Assembly: GCA_004802725.1 (NCBI GenBank)
Contig: SGPM01000115.1
Coordinates: 1 to 64,000 of the forward strand
Direction: 5' to 3'
DNA length: 64,000 nucleotides
From: Antrodiella citrinella
Lineage: Eukaryota > Basidiomycota > Agaricomycetes > Polyporales > Steccherinaceae
In this document: positions 11,890 to 24,400 of the stretch, piece by piece
Numbering within the stretch: position 1 is the first letter of the stretch
How the letters are laid out: every line of letters begins with the position of its first letter
Translations under genes and position numbers: made by a program
Notes under the pieces: generated by a model
Told to the model about the DNA's origin: nothing
The model's input: only the letters and a program-made list of their open reading frames with translations
Databases searched by the model: none

Positions 11890-11911
11890 ATCACGCAATA
11901 CAGCTCGTGAA

Positions 11912-12889
11912 ATGGCACCCCCAAACCTGCAGGGACTCAACATTGTTCATCCCCCACAGCCTCAGAATCCTTACCTGTCGGACCAGGACCTCCTCGCTGT
12001 TCCGCCGTTCTCCGACTTGACTGCTCAGCTCGACTTGTGGACGAACCTCAACTTTCAGTCCGACGAACCCATTATCAGCTCCCGGGATGAGAGGGGAAAG
12101 AGCTCGGGATACGGCGGGGAGGGGAGTGGGTCTAGAGGGGGAAAGGACAGCAACTCTTATAACTCCTCCGAGGACGACCTCCAGGAGATAGGCAAAGTGG
12201 CCGAAGCCCATGCCCACGAGAACGTCGTGACGGGGACAGTGATTCCCTCGCCTACTATGAATCACAGCGACGATGGCAAGAACAACTCGCCGTTCATGCA
12301 CCAATCCCTCGACATCCAGTCACTGCTCGCTGGCTTCGGGATCGACGCTTTCCATTCTCCCGCGCTTCAGCAGCCTCCTCAGGCGAACAACGCACAATCT
12401 ATCGCACAACTGCTATCCTACCACGCTGCCGCCGCTGGATTGCGTCCTGCACCCGCTGGTTCTCAGGAAAAGTCCGCGAGCCCTGCTCCTTCGGCTGCAG
12501 CTCCGGCGTCTAAGCGCGCGCGGACGGCACGCGCAGCGACCGTCTCCGAACCACAGTCACCCGTCGAATCTGTTGACCCAGATGACGATGAGAAGTCGTC
12601 TGGCACGCCTTTGAATGCGTCCGAGGACAAGCGTCGGAGAAACACGGCTGCTTCTGCGAGGTTCCGGTTGAAGAAGAAGGAGAGAGAAGCTGCTCTGGAG
12701 AAGAAGGCGAAGGAGCTCGAGGTCAAAGTAGGAGAGCTGGAGAAGGAATGCGAGGCTTTGCGCAGAGAAAACGGGTGGCTGAAGGGTTTGGTGGTCGGTG
12801 TGACCGGTGCGGGTGCCGTCCAGCAGCAGCAGGCGCAGAGTGGTATCAAGAGAGCCCGGGAGGACGATATCAGTCCACATGGACCGTAA
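11912..12889 (+). CDS. bZIP transcription factor (Cys-3/Met4/Gcn4-like)
   Basis: Single-exon frame of 325 residues. The first 200 residues are acidic and Ser/Pro/Ala-rich, consistent with activation regions. A short basic patch SKRARTARAA precedes the bZIP domain (about 230-295). The basic region reads KRRRNTAASARFRLKKKERE, with the invariant N..AA..R..R pattern. A leucine zipper with LE and LRRENGWLKGLV heptads follows. RFRLKKKERE and the closing ENGWLKGLV resemble the Cys-3/MetR group controlling sulphur metabolism, or the Gcn4/Cpc1 group; I cannot decide between them. The leader carries an 18-codon uORF. Expected to act in the nucleus as a dimer. Confidence 0.9.
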   Translation: MAPPNLQGLNIVHPPQPQNPYLSDQDLLAVPPFSDLTAQLDLWTNLNFQSDEPIISSRDERGKSSGYGGEGSGSRGGKDSNSYNSSEDDLQEIGKVAEAHAHENVVTGTVIPSPTMNHSDDGKNNSPFMHQSLDIQSLLAGFGIDAFHSPALQQPPQANNAQSIAQLLSYHAAAAGLRPAPAGSQEKSASPAPSAAAPASKRARTARAATVSEPQSPVESVDPDDDEKSSGTPLNASEDKRRRNTAASARFRLKKKEREAALEKKAKELEVKVGELEKECEALRRENGWLKGLVVGVTGAGAVQQQQAQSGIKRAREDDISPHGP

Positions 12890-13320
12890 GAATGCGGTTT
12901 GCTACCCTTGATTCTTGTTAAATGTTGTCTTGTTTTTTATTCATCTACGAACTTCGCTTGAGTTTTGTCTCCCCTTGGGCTGTGTGTGTAGATGTACGAC
13001 TATGGGGACATGTATTAACAGCCGTCCTCGCGTGTACGAAGTTCACAATCGAGACTGTTTCTTGTGTGGCTACGCGTTATCCCACTGTAAACATGCTAAG
13101 ACTTTGCTAAGACTCCAGCCAAGGTTTCGACCTTTACAATGACTCGGCGGGCGAGTAGCCTCGTGTTGTTGGACCGGTCGGACCGATACGTGCGAAATAA
13201 TGGGCGCCTCTCGACAACCGGCGTGGCAAGGATCCAGAATCTCACCAGAGGACGTTGGACTTGAACTGGATACCCCTTCTTCCGACTTTTGCTTTTTCTT
13301 TTCACTGCTTTGCATATGGG

Positions 13321-14876
13321 ATGCCAGTTGGGAACGGCTCTCTCCAACCCATGGATGGATTTGAAGATGACGACTCGTCTTCCTTGTATCATAATCCGTT
13401 TGCGGGACACACGGACACCACATTCACATCCGCCATTAGACCGAACGAAACTCGCGTCGTGACGAGGCCTGCGCTGAGGCGTCGTGTGTCGGATGGCGCA
13501 GGGAGGAGGGCGAGGAACGATCACGACCCATGGCAGAACGAGCGACTAAAGGACAGCCACGCACGATCGAGGACCGCCGACTCCAACGTCGCGAGCAGCT
13601 CCCGCACCAGTTCTCATCCATTGGCTCGTCATCCGCGAGGTTCCAAGTCTAGTGGCAGTATCGTCTCTTTGAACGATACACGGCCTCGTCTGAAACGCTT
13701 ACTGAGCGCGGTGGGAGCTGATTCATCGAGAAACCTTGGAGACAACTCGAAGCACTCAGACTCGGAACCGTCTCCTACCAATGAGACTACTGGCCAGAGG
13801 GTCGTAATTGTACATGAGGTACTTAGCTATTGCTCAATATCTGTCGATATTTGTTAACGTCGACCTCATAGGTGTCGCCTACTGATTCGCTTGCTGGCGT
13901 CGCCGTCAAGTACGGAATATCTCTGGCAGATCTACGGAGAGCCAACCAAATGTGGGCCTCCGATACCATACATCTTCGCAAAGTGCTATACATCCCATTA
14001 GAGAAGACGCAGAAATCCAAGCAGTTCAACCTGTCATTGATTAACCTGGACGCGTCATCGTCATCTCAAACCGAGCCTGAACCAACACTCCACACATCCA
14101 CACCACCCGCAGATGCTCCTGCTTCTCCAGAAAACGGTGAAGTCAGACAACCTAATGTCACTATCCAACGAATTCCTGCATCACGACTGAGTTACTTTCC
14201 GCCTCCTGTCAAACCATCATTCAAGGACGTTCTTTCGTCGAGTCGGACTTTGCCAAGGTCGTACAGCGACGACTCAAGGCACCCCCCGCCATCATATAAC
14301 TTATTCTCTTCCGTCTTTTCTACGCCATCTGTACCACATCTCGCCACTTCCCCCAATCCACCGTCTTCCGTTGCCCGTCCGATTCGGTCCCAAATCACAT
14401 CCTTGTTTCATGCGCTACCGATCGCCCCATCCACCAGAGACGTTATCATGGCCCGTCTCTCCCTGGATTCTAGTGCATCTACCCCGACTCAGGGTAGCGA
14501 GGAACAAGATCATGAAATGGGTGACGTGACCAGGTCATCCTTTCGGTCGTCTCCTTCGCACAGCTCTCCTCTCAGTCATAGACCAGCATTCCCCCTGCCT
14601 CAGTCCCGAGTGGCAGACGCTTTGTCGGCTGATGTCTTCGATCGGGGATTCGAGCTCCACGATATGTCTCCCCCAAAGGCTTCTGCGATGCTCCAGGGAG
14701 CTTCGTCTTCGCAGGATAATGCCACAACCCCAAAGAGGGTCATCGTCCCTGCCCCGTACTCCAGTCCCGAGCGGCTCAAAGAACAACCGGAGCTTGTGCG
14801 GACGGCTCAACTGCAGCCTTCAGCAGGAATGCAGTTACCGCTGCGGGCGCGAAGGAGTAAAGATGAGGCCTCATAG
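13321..14876 (+). CDS. Intracellular LysM-domain protein
   Basis: Two exons (13321-13818 and 13872-14876) give about 500 residues. A disordered Ser/Arg-rich N-terminus leads to one LysM motif that crosses the intron: VIVHEVSPTDSLAGVAVKYG, then ISLADLRRANQMW and VLYIPL, all LysM landmarks. The rest is Ser/Pro-rich with no further domain. There is no signal peptide and no transmembrane segment, so it resembles the cytoplasmic LysM proteins of eukaryotes (LYSMD type) rather than secreted chitin-binding effectors. The in-frame ATG at 13351 is an alternative start (MDGFEDDDSSS). Function of the intracellular class is poorly known. It is downstream of the bZIP gene on the same strand. Confidence 0.82.
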
Positions 14877-17800
14877 AAGGAGGGGCTTCCACCATCATCC
14901 TTCGTTATCCTTCATCTCGCCGCGGACGCGAAGGAGCAGATCGGACTACCTGAGAAGAGGGGTCTCTACTTTCGCTGCCACCGTCGCCATCTTCGTCCGG
15001 AAGCACGTTCACCTTGTCGAGGACTACCAGCGATGATTCATGTACTGTGGCGAGCAGTGTCGTCTAGCCATGCACTCTGAGCTCTCCTGGCCATCAGGTA
15101 CTCTGTCCCCATAGTTGTATCGTATGCTTGCGATGATGACTAGGATGCGTTCGGCGTCGGTATTAGCAGTTAGGACCACCGATGTGTGCTGTCTGGTGGA
15201 CATGCTCAACAGTAAACATTGTGGCGGAATTTGGATCGTATCAGGCGCTCCTCGGCGCTCCTCTTTCACGTCTTTCACGTTGTTCGCGGTGTCAGTTTGG
15301 CTGAGTTTGACCAGTCAGTACGCCATCGGTGACGCAGGCCTGGAGTTATGGCCTTGGAGAGGCCTGCGGAGGAACTAGACACATCGTTTTTAGAGACAAC
15401 CAAGTCTCTAAGACTATACAGTATGCTAGGCCTTGTCTACGCTAGTGAGTCGCAAAAGCCACGCCAGCGTTATGTTCTAAGATTTGACTGCTATTTGTCC
15501 ACTTTGTTCTGTAGATCTTGTAATTACGGTTCTCAACATCTGATGTTGTGCGCATAGCACTGATATAAGGTATCTTGTCGTGTCTTTCTGTGCGGTCGTC
15601 AACCCAATATCCGCGGAGAGATACCAAGATCAACTTATCGCCCACATATACCGTTGTGTCTGGAGGCCGGTAGTTCTACGATGGTGTTCAGACTACCCCG
15701 TTCTCTCTTACGTTTGGACACGCACGCGGCATTGACCCTGATCTACTATCCTCACAATCTTCATCCTTCCTTCCTCCTTCTATTGGACCATAGAATCGTT
15801 GAACATAGGGAACGCCGTTTCCCTTATATAGGCCGACCGATCTTTTGAGACCTTGCCAGTTGAGACTCGATCACTTGGCCGGGCACGTCAAAGCGTCCCC
15901 TGATCTGCAGGACTGGTCAGAGCCATGTACATCGTCGTGGTGAATCCACTCGTGACAGTCGGTTTTTTGTCTTCACATTCCCGGGTCGTCTAAAGCAAGC
16001 TGAATGACGGTCCTTATTTGGATAGCGGTATCCAGCTCTGGTGATCTTGTATTCACTTTTTGCGTTTGGTTCTCGTGGGGCCACTCATGCTCTCCCATGA
16101 TATTGCCGTCTCATTCGCGACCACGCTGGCCGTAGTCTGCAGGTCAGAAGCCTGGTGCCCGGGAAAATGTAACAGCATCCTCAACACTTGGTCTCAATGG
16201 TCTCAATGGAAACCCCGGGGTCATGATGTTCATCAGGGCGTGACATTGTTACCGCTGCGGTTGGTCGGATACTGCGCTTCATGTTAGAATCCATGTCACG
16301 GTCATTCTTACTTTTGCGATTTGAAGTCTGCGTGGAAACTCCATCAGCCCCCGTTTAGTCCCGACGCCGGTCTGGAACCTACTTGCCATACCTGCATGTG
16401 ACAAATCTTCTGGATATAGTTGAACCGTCTCAAGCCGAGTCTCAAGGCTCAAAGTCGACATCGCGCAAACTGGAATCCGATCTATGATCGTCTTCAAGTT
16501 CTGTCTCGCACCCACTCAACACCGTACTCCCGTCTCGACACCTCCGGGATCTTCAGATATCAGGAGCTGGATCGTCATCTGGTCCTGCAGGCTTCGGCCA
16601 CATGCATACCCGCTGCACTTTCGAGGGGGCCACCTGCGATGCTCACAGGTTGAAGGATATGGAACTCTGGAAGCCCGTCCAATTTCCTCATCACATCGTT
16701 GAGTTCTATATCACATTGTCGAGTTAATACCACCGACTTGTATACGAATATAACGACCGGGTACCTATTGCCTTTCTCCTTTCACGGTGGATTGTCGCGT
16801 GAGTCCGATTCGTTTCTTAATGAACGATGTGAGTGGCCAGGCCCCTCGCACAGACGAAGCACACCCAACGTTTTATGTCAAGCGTATGCAGCTTCTACCT
16901 CTCGTACCATATCCCCATATCCCGTGGCCTGGAGCCTGCTTGTTCTTGGGAGAGCAGCGCTCTCAGTGCACGTGAAACAGGGTTGCCACGGCCTAGGCTA
17001 GCTTCCCTTCCCACTGACATGTAACCAACACTGCCGAGCTATCGCCATATGCTGCCCACCGCTCAAAGCATCTTGTTTGATGATGTTGAACCTTCTCCTC
17101 TCGATCTCCAGAATACTTCCTACATGTTCTGCGTCGCCCGTGTTGTGCTCGTGTAGAAGCCGCCGGTCTATCGGAGTCGCCGGGTCATCTTGTGCCCATT
17201 CAATCAAGTTTTTCGGATGCTTTACAGCCAGGGAACTCGTCGTATTTTGGCCGAAGGAGATGTTGAGGGAGAGGTGTTTGGATGAAACGCATAGTAAATA
17301 CAAATTCTCACTGTATGACTACTGTTGGTGTTATTTGCGAAGTCAATCAGCGGTTTCGGTGTCTTGGGCTGTGTGTTGATTTTCGAACTTGAAGGATGTC
17401 AGTTATCAGCTCGTTGCACGAGTTTTTTTTTTCGGTCCAGTCCTTCCGCAACAATCAGAACACAACTGCATGCCGTTGTATGAGTGCCACAGAAAGTTGT
17501 ATTGTCACAGCAGTGCATCCTCGAGAGGGTTTCAGGATCGGATGTCCTAGTAGTCGACGTCGTGCCACCGACTCGGGCCCGACCACGCCCACTGGCAACT
17601 AGGATTCACTCATCTCTTAGTCACTTCTCCGAGTCTTCGGCGCAGTTCACTGGGTGGATTCTCTGACATTGGAAGCGTTCCCTTTCTGTCTTAGCTTCAC
17701 GCTGGTTCAATATTCACACCCTGCAGGCTAGACCACTGGTATTCTCCGAGTCGATCATGAAATTGGCGTTGATTTACGCTGTGCCGTTCAGCGATGCGTT

Positions 17801-20324
17801 CAGCAACTCAAGTAGCTTCGCTCCCTGGGTCCCGGAGGCAAGTATTCAATGACATCTCTAACCATTGAAAGAAAATCTGTGTGGTGGACATTCGCCGAAC
17901 GATGTGTATCATATATACTATCGATGATGATGATCCTCTGATCTCATAATCGCGGTGTAGGTGTCATACCCATTACGCTCGGTTGCCGAGCTCACTGTGG
18001 GCCCCGCCGAGCTCGCGGGGCTGCAGCACACCTGTGTAGAGGACTCACTATGCGCTCCGATCAAAGTGGGCCAAGATTGCACGCTTCCGACTCACGCCAT
18101 CGAAATCGGTGATCGAGCTTGCTTGTGGTTGTGGACTGTCTTGTGGCTGTGGGTGCCGCCGATTGCCTCTTCTGGCAGTACCACTACTATCTTCATCCTA
18201 CCACCCCCTTCTCATCCGTGTTCCCTTGTTCGGATTCTTACTACAGGTGCCGGCACATGATGGACCGGCATTCGATTTCGACAATAGCAGCCAATCATAA
18301 CACTAGAACTTGAAGGCCCGAGTCGTGTGAGGTTATACAGCCTTGTGGAGAAAGCTTTTTGCAGTGCCAGTAGTCCAGTGGAAAGGTCTAACATCCCCTT
18401 TAGGGCAACCACTCATCGTTTCCATAGTCATGACGGAAAAGGCGCAACGGTTTCATTCAGGAAGTCTCTTCGGCATTATCGTTTGCACGTCGAAAAACGT
18501 GACGGCATGGATCGTATGATTTTTCGACCTGGGACCAGACCTCATCCTGGATTAACTTTCGACAAATACACAACCCGAAGTTCGGCCTCTTAGTATGAAC
18601 AGGCACTCTTCACTTTTAGGTGTTTACGGGTGTATGGTCGCCATGCTACCGCCACCTGAGTCACACGAAATTGAAGGTACTACGCGGCCCACTAGTATTG
18701 TGCAATCTGCAGGTTGTGACCGGTCTTTGGCCTTCACTTGGTTCAGAGACTTACAAATCTGCTTATATGATTCCCCCATATACGCCCACATATTCACCGC
18801 GCAAATGTTCTAGACAGTTGTATGACATGCAAAGTATATCAAGTGAGTAAGTAGCCTTTTAATTGCACGTCCGACCGTTGCTGATACAATTTCAGCGCAA
18901 ATGGATGCATTGACCTCACGGCGATCGAGGGGAGCCTCATATCGAGCCATCTTAGCCAATCTGTTGAAACAAGCAATTCAGTATCTCATATTTCAAGTGG
19001 CCGAACTATGCCGCGCTGAACACCTAACAAATTCACTCGGACAGTCGGTTTCAATTCAGTTGCCAACATACCGTCTTCGCGTGGGACTTCTGGTATCATC
19101 CAGGCTCCGGACACTGGTATGGCCTGGAAATTTGCCATGGAATGTCTTTTTGAGTTCTGACTTGCATTGACCGCAATCTCCATCATTGCAGGGTCGATAT
19201 TTCGGAAGACCTTGAAGGTGAGGACAAGGATATGGGTTTTTACAACATTTCTACGGTTAGAACCATGCACCTTTTCTGGTGTCTAAAAGGACGTTTTGCC
19301 GTTCTGGAGAGATTTGCACTCATTCCCTCACTCGATTTCGAATTTGTGTTGGCAGATATTTCCACCATAGACGCAAGGAATATCAAGTTGTCTTTCCATG
19401 ATGCATTCCAATCACCACCAGTGTCGGCATGTCCTGTCGAACGAGGCACGCACTTTCGCCACAATATCGAGTTCTGACCCTCATCAGCGGGCCCGTGAGC
19501 TAGGAACATCGCTCGTTACCGACATTAGATGGCTCGTCGTCATGATGTCAAGCCTTCTGCAGTTCTCTGACCTATGGTAGGGGCTTCTTTCGGCCAGGGT
19601 AAGTCAGCGCGCAGCCGGCGATTCCATTTTTCCACGCAGATTGTCCTCGAAGTTTTTTTGAGTTCGGATGCATCCTGAAGATGTGCGCCCATCTATGTAA
19701 GTATGTTTGTCCTGTGAGAACGCCGAGGGAAACCAAGTTATACTTACATAGTGGACACGTTGGTTCGACAAGCTGTATGTAGTATACGGCCCACATCTTT
19801 CACGTTCGATCAATATATAACGATGCGGAAGCCTGGTTCACAGGAGCTGGCACTGAGCCGATTGAATAGTGGATACTTGATTTTTAATATTTGTCCTTTC
19901 ACCCCAAATCTCCAGAGCAAGGTACGATCTGTGAAAGACGTCTCCCTTCGAATTATGATAATGAAAGACCTCAATATAGACATCGGCGGTATGGCCGTTT
20001 CACCGGAAACGAGTAGTAATAATGCAGTTGATCGACGCCCCAGAACATTACGAAGTGATTTCTCGATGGTACGACAGCCGAAAAGGAAAGATAGCAAAAC
20101 AACTATACAGGAGAGAGCGAAAGCATGAGCGACATTAGATGATACAAAATCCATACACTGGCAGATGGTAGCGTTCGAAAGAAATTGCAGGTAAAGTACA
20201 GTGCGCCGCCGATAGTGGCCTAACGGTCTTCGCCTGAATTCAATCGCCAGAGAGCACATCACTTAAACCCGAAGGTTGAAGATCGATAGTATGAGGTTTG
20301 CTTACCATTGGTGTGTAGATGATA
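14877..20324. other. 5.4-kb stretch with no supported gene
   Basis: Frames are short and stop-rich on both strands. A minus-strand frame at 16998-17303 (DNLIEWAQ-like composition, charged and helical) and one at 16279-16515 look somewhat protein-like but match no family I know, and I cannot link them. It may hold decayed genes or transposon relics. No tRNA, long repeat or reverse-transcriptase motif was seen. Confidence 0.4.
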
Positions 20325-21401
20325 TTAAAAACGACGACGGAAGCTTTTGAGCATCTCATCGTCAGCAGGATCTCGACTACTCGGAGGGATGTTTTGCAAA
20401 TACTCCAATGATGCCAATTGACGATCAGCGTGACGGGGACTGGGGAGAGGGACGCTCTCGATGTTGGTCAAAGGCGACCATTGGTGCGGCGATGGGGACA
20501 GTAGTGGTGGCGAAGGTGGTGTATATCGGTCGTTATAGGGATGTAGTGGGTGCAGTGAGCTCTCGGATGATTCGTCCAGGGAGCGCCTCTGAGCGGCGCG
20601 AGCATTCCGTCGCTGACTACTGGTACGCGCACAAACATACGCTCCTTCAGGGACACGCAGTGACCTGAGGTCAGGGATATCATCCACCGTGTTCATTTGG
20701 TCGACGGTCTCCTGTGTGTAGTACGCATCTAGGCATGGCGTGAATGCCTGCGAGTTGGGGAATAAATGCTTTGACTCACTGAGATGCCACTTGCGGGTAT
20801 TCGCCGGATAGTCGACGTATACGGAGTATGTTTGCTTGATCAGCTGCTGAGATCTGTCGTAAGGGCCGCGTCGGTGAGTGAAGCTTTTTGGTAATGGCTG
20901 GACTAATTAATCATACCCAAGACCCCCATATCGTTGCACAACGCTTCTGCTTCCGCCATCTTTTTCGAAATACAGCAGGAAATCCTCTCTGTGTGTCTTG
21001 TGAGAAGAGACTTGCAGTAAAGCATATGCCGTTCTTACCTGGCACGACTTGGACCCCAACTACGACCTATAATCCGACAATGAGCACCGTTTGCCTGTGG
21101 TTTCGCCTGCCGAACACCTTACCTTCAGTAAAACGTTGTATCTCTTGCCCCGTCACTTCTAAAGGGTTGTTGCTGCGTTCCTCCCATACATAAACGCAGC
21201 CGGAGCGCAAAGCAAGACGCTCGTCGTCGTCGAGACGTCTCGTTACCATGGGGCGCAAATGGAGCTTGACCGCGTGAAGGACTCTGAATGCGCAACGAAG
21301 GCAGTGCGTGAGTGTGGCGAACTCAGACAACCGCGGACTGCGTACCGGCTAGCATCTGCGACGGTCCTAATGTGCAGGTTGACACAAGTGGGCTGTTGCA
21401 T
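20325..21401 (-). CDS. WOPR-domain (Gti1/Pac2 family) transcriptional regulator, copy 1
   Basis: Joining minus-strand exons gives an intact WOPR protein. It starts MQQPTCVNLHIRTVADASRV (ATG 21401; intron 21284-21345). The first WOPR half has VTRRLDDDERLALRSGCVYV then WEER. The bridge is IQRFTEGRSWGPSRAR and DFLLYFEKDGG, and the second half LIKQTYSVYV with RKWHLSES. The tail is Ser/Pro-rich and ends KSFRRRF. WOPR proteins (Wor1, Ryp1, Sge1, Pac2, Gti1) are fungal DNA-binding master regulators of morphology, mating or pathogenic development. A TATA box lies 75 bases upstream. About 4.4 kb beyond it has no supported gene. A second WOPR gene lies at 34876-36035 on the opposite strand. Function in this species is unknown. 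Confidence 0.88.
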
Positions 21402-21475
21402 GACGTATGCGCGACAGCGAAAGGAGGGAGGGAGGAACAAGGGGGGACTGGGTAGTTTGGGAAGACCAAGGAAAG

Positions 21476-21483
21476 CTTATATA
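21476..21483 (-). promoter_or_regulatory. TATA box of WOPR copy 1
   Basis: On the minus strand CTATATAAGC lies about 75 bases before the ATG at 21401, matching the TATA-to-ATG spacing of WOPR copy 2. Confidence 0.6.
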
Positions 21484-24400
21484 GAGTCGCAGAGTGGCTG
21501 GAAGCGCGTTGTAAGTAGTCGTATCCGGTTGATTGAGTTCGCATTGAGAGCGCTTGGGGCTTGGCCAGTACTCCGTTCTGAAATGCGCTGCAACGTCACA
21601 GATTATCTTCATGATCTGGAACTGAGGAATCCCAGAGTTACGATACCAGACAAAGCTTGTGTCTAATTAGATCTGAACTCAATCTCTAGGAGGCGAACGG
21701 GACCTCTTACCTTCAGCCTGGGTGACGCCGTTCGGTCTGAATTGGCTCCGGTGACGAGAGAGGCTTGAATCTCTGCAGATTTCTGAATATTATACTGATC
21801 TTCCCTTTCAACTCGGACTATGCTCGAACAAGCAATCATCTCCCGGTTCCAGAAAAACAGCTTCGACCTGCCAGCTTCATTTAGAGCGGCGGCAATGAGA
21901 GAATATCGTCCAAAAACGGGTCCTAGGACCTTACCCGCAATAATAGCCGGCATGGGACCGGCAGACGTTGGTTTGAGAATATGTAAGGATGATGGAAACG
22001 TTGGGTGAACAAGATGAAGGAGGGGTGCTTGTTGACTCTATCATAGCAAAGACGCCGTTGCTGCAGGGCGGCTTCAGCGGCGATCCGGCAAACATGTTGC
22101 ACTGGAAGGTGACTATGCATGATTGACACGCACCCAAAAATTCAGGCCATCGCGCCTCGAAGACATCGGGATTTGTGACAAGTGAGTCTTTCACACACTT
22201 GCGCCGTGCCATGTTCCTCCCCTTCCTCCCCTATACAGAATTAGTCAACGACACCTCACGTACTAGCTATCCAAACACGGTCCGGGAAGTGGCTGTGTGG
22301 TGATCCAGACCGCACCAGCATCCCACTCCGTTTCCTCTTCGTAAACTCTTTGAACTAGTCGGTTGTAGTCAATGCGGTGGTAGAGACGGTGTTACGGGTG
22401 TTTGGTTGAAGCTGGAATGTCTTTAGGTGAGCATGAATTTCTGACCGCGTGCCCTTGTAATCTGCTTACTGTACCCGTGGGTCTCCTTACCCTCTAGGAG
22501 ATATATAGCCCTCCGCAGAACCCGGACAGTCAGCCAGCATGTTGCAACTGGGATAGCTTGGATGCTTGACAATACGTGTCACGACTCAAGACGATCGGTA
22601 TTCCCGCGAACACTTGGTGATGTGGCCACGTGCCGAGTGCTGAACCATCTACTGACCGACCGGCCAATTTCAATTTGTGGTTCCAAGTCATTCTCCAACA
22701 TGTACACATCTCATACTTCCGACTCGCTCTTGAAGTTGCTTACATTGCATGATGGACATTCCGTAGCTCGGTTGTAAGTCCCTTGACCTCGCCAAGCTGA
22801 GGCCGGTATCAAGATCAACCATTGTTTACGGCCGTTTTGTTTCTAGGCCTGGGTCCATTCTCTACTGTTCTACTACGATGCCCCAGCTGCACATCCACGA
22901 GGAGATGCTAGTTGAAGGCAGTTTTCGGTTTCTAGCCTGCCGACACAGCGCTGATAAGTCATGATATCTTTCATTAGTCGAATAATTTACAGCTTTTTTA
23001 CTCGACTTGTGTTCTCTCGTCAATGCGGACTTGATATCTCGGCCGTTGTATGTGATTAAGTTCCTGCTATTGGCCAGCTTCGGAAAATACGCGCTGCCCG
23101 CTGACTCAATTTTCCAATCCGAGTCGTAACCTATGTAAGTCCGTTCCTGCTGTGGCCCAGGTCTCGACCTAATGTTGTTGACTGGCTAGTAGCGTCGTAT
23201 TATCGAAACAGGCTTTGCGGTAGTTCTGTTTGTGCGGTTATACTACTGTATTCTCAAGGGGTTTCGGTAAGTTGCATCTATGCGTTCGAGACCCTCTCGT
23301 TTTGGCACGTCGAGCACAATCATTGGCCCGTCGGGCCAGACCAGGAGTATGTGTATTCGGCGCTCATGGTCACGGTTGATCCAATGACAATGTAGGTAAA
23401 CACCGTCAGACATTTGTTAATCCCTTTCAGGTTTCTTCTATGTCTTGGTATCACGTCGAGAAGCATAATTCTCACAACACAGCGATAACAATCCTGCAGC
23501 GAGAATCAACCCGTGTCACATCGCTGTGTTATGCGATGTCCTGTATATCTCGTGAGATTGTCTTCAAGGGAACACCGACACTCCATCGTGTGAACAGATG
23601 GTTTGGCATGCGTACAGGCTCGCGTTGCTATCTCAGGGTATTTTTCGAAACTCTTGCATTCTTTGGTGAAAGAAATAACATGCAGTCTAGACTCGTTCTT
23701 TTGTCATTTCTATCATGTTTCTCCGGCTCAATTTCCGAAGACATGGTGTCGGAATCTTGGTCTATATACGAGACGTGGCATCACTACTAGGCGTCCATTC
23801 TTGTGCTTCCATGGCCCATTGACAGCATTCATAGCTGGCTGCGTTCGGGCTACACAGGTAAATCTCTCGCAATAGTGACGGGAAAGTTTGATATACAATA
23901 AAACTTCTGTTCTTTGACAGAAGTAGATGCGCTCTTCGCATTTGTATCCAACCCAGATACACTCACTGGCAGGCCCTCTCAGTTGAAGCGACATGACTCA
24001 AGGTTACGTCTGATAGTTGCATGCTTTACGGATTGCGTTGGTGTTTGGTGCTGTGCATCTAGACTCATCCAAACAGCGCGGTGAGCTTCATTACACCTGA
24101 TGTTAAGACAGCATTGTCTCTGATGGTATAGGTACTCAAGGAAAGGCCGTCTGGACGTATGCAATCAGCCAAACTATGTCATAGTCGCCATTTCGTACCG
24201 GTCCAGACAACTTGTATCGCAAGCGCGTTGCGTATAGAGTGAGGCCTACGCCTGTGGTCCGTGAACTTTACCGGAGTTCCCATTCGTCGGAAACCACTGT
24301 CATGTGCAATGCGGTTCGTATCTTCTCATCTTTGTCACCAATTGTTCGCAAGTGAGTACTGATTGCTCGTGGCAGTCTGCGGGTTCTCAATGCCACCGTA

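Noticed and set aside
16998..17303. Possible cytochrome P450 or other enzyme fragment on the minus strand
   Set aside because: No heme-binding FxxGxxxCxG, ExxR or other family motif could be found nearby in any frame.
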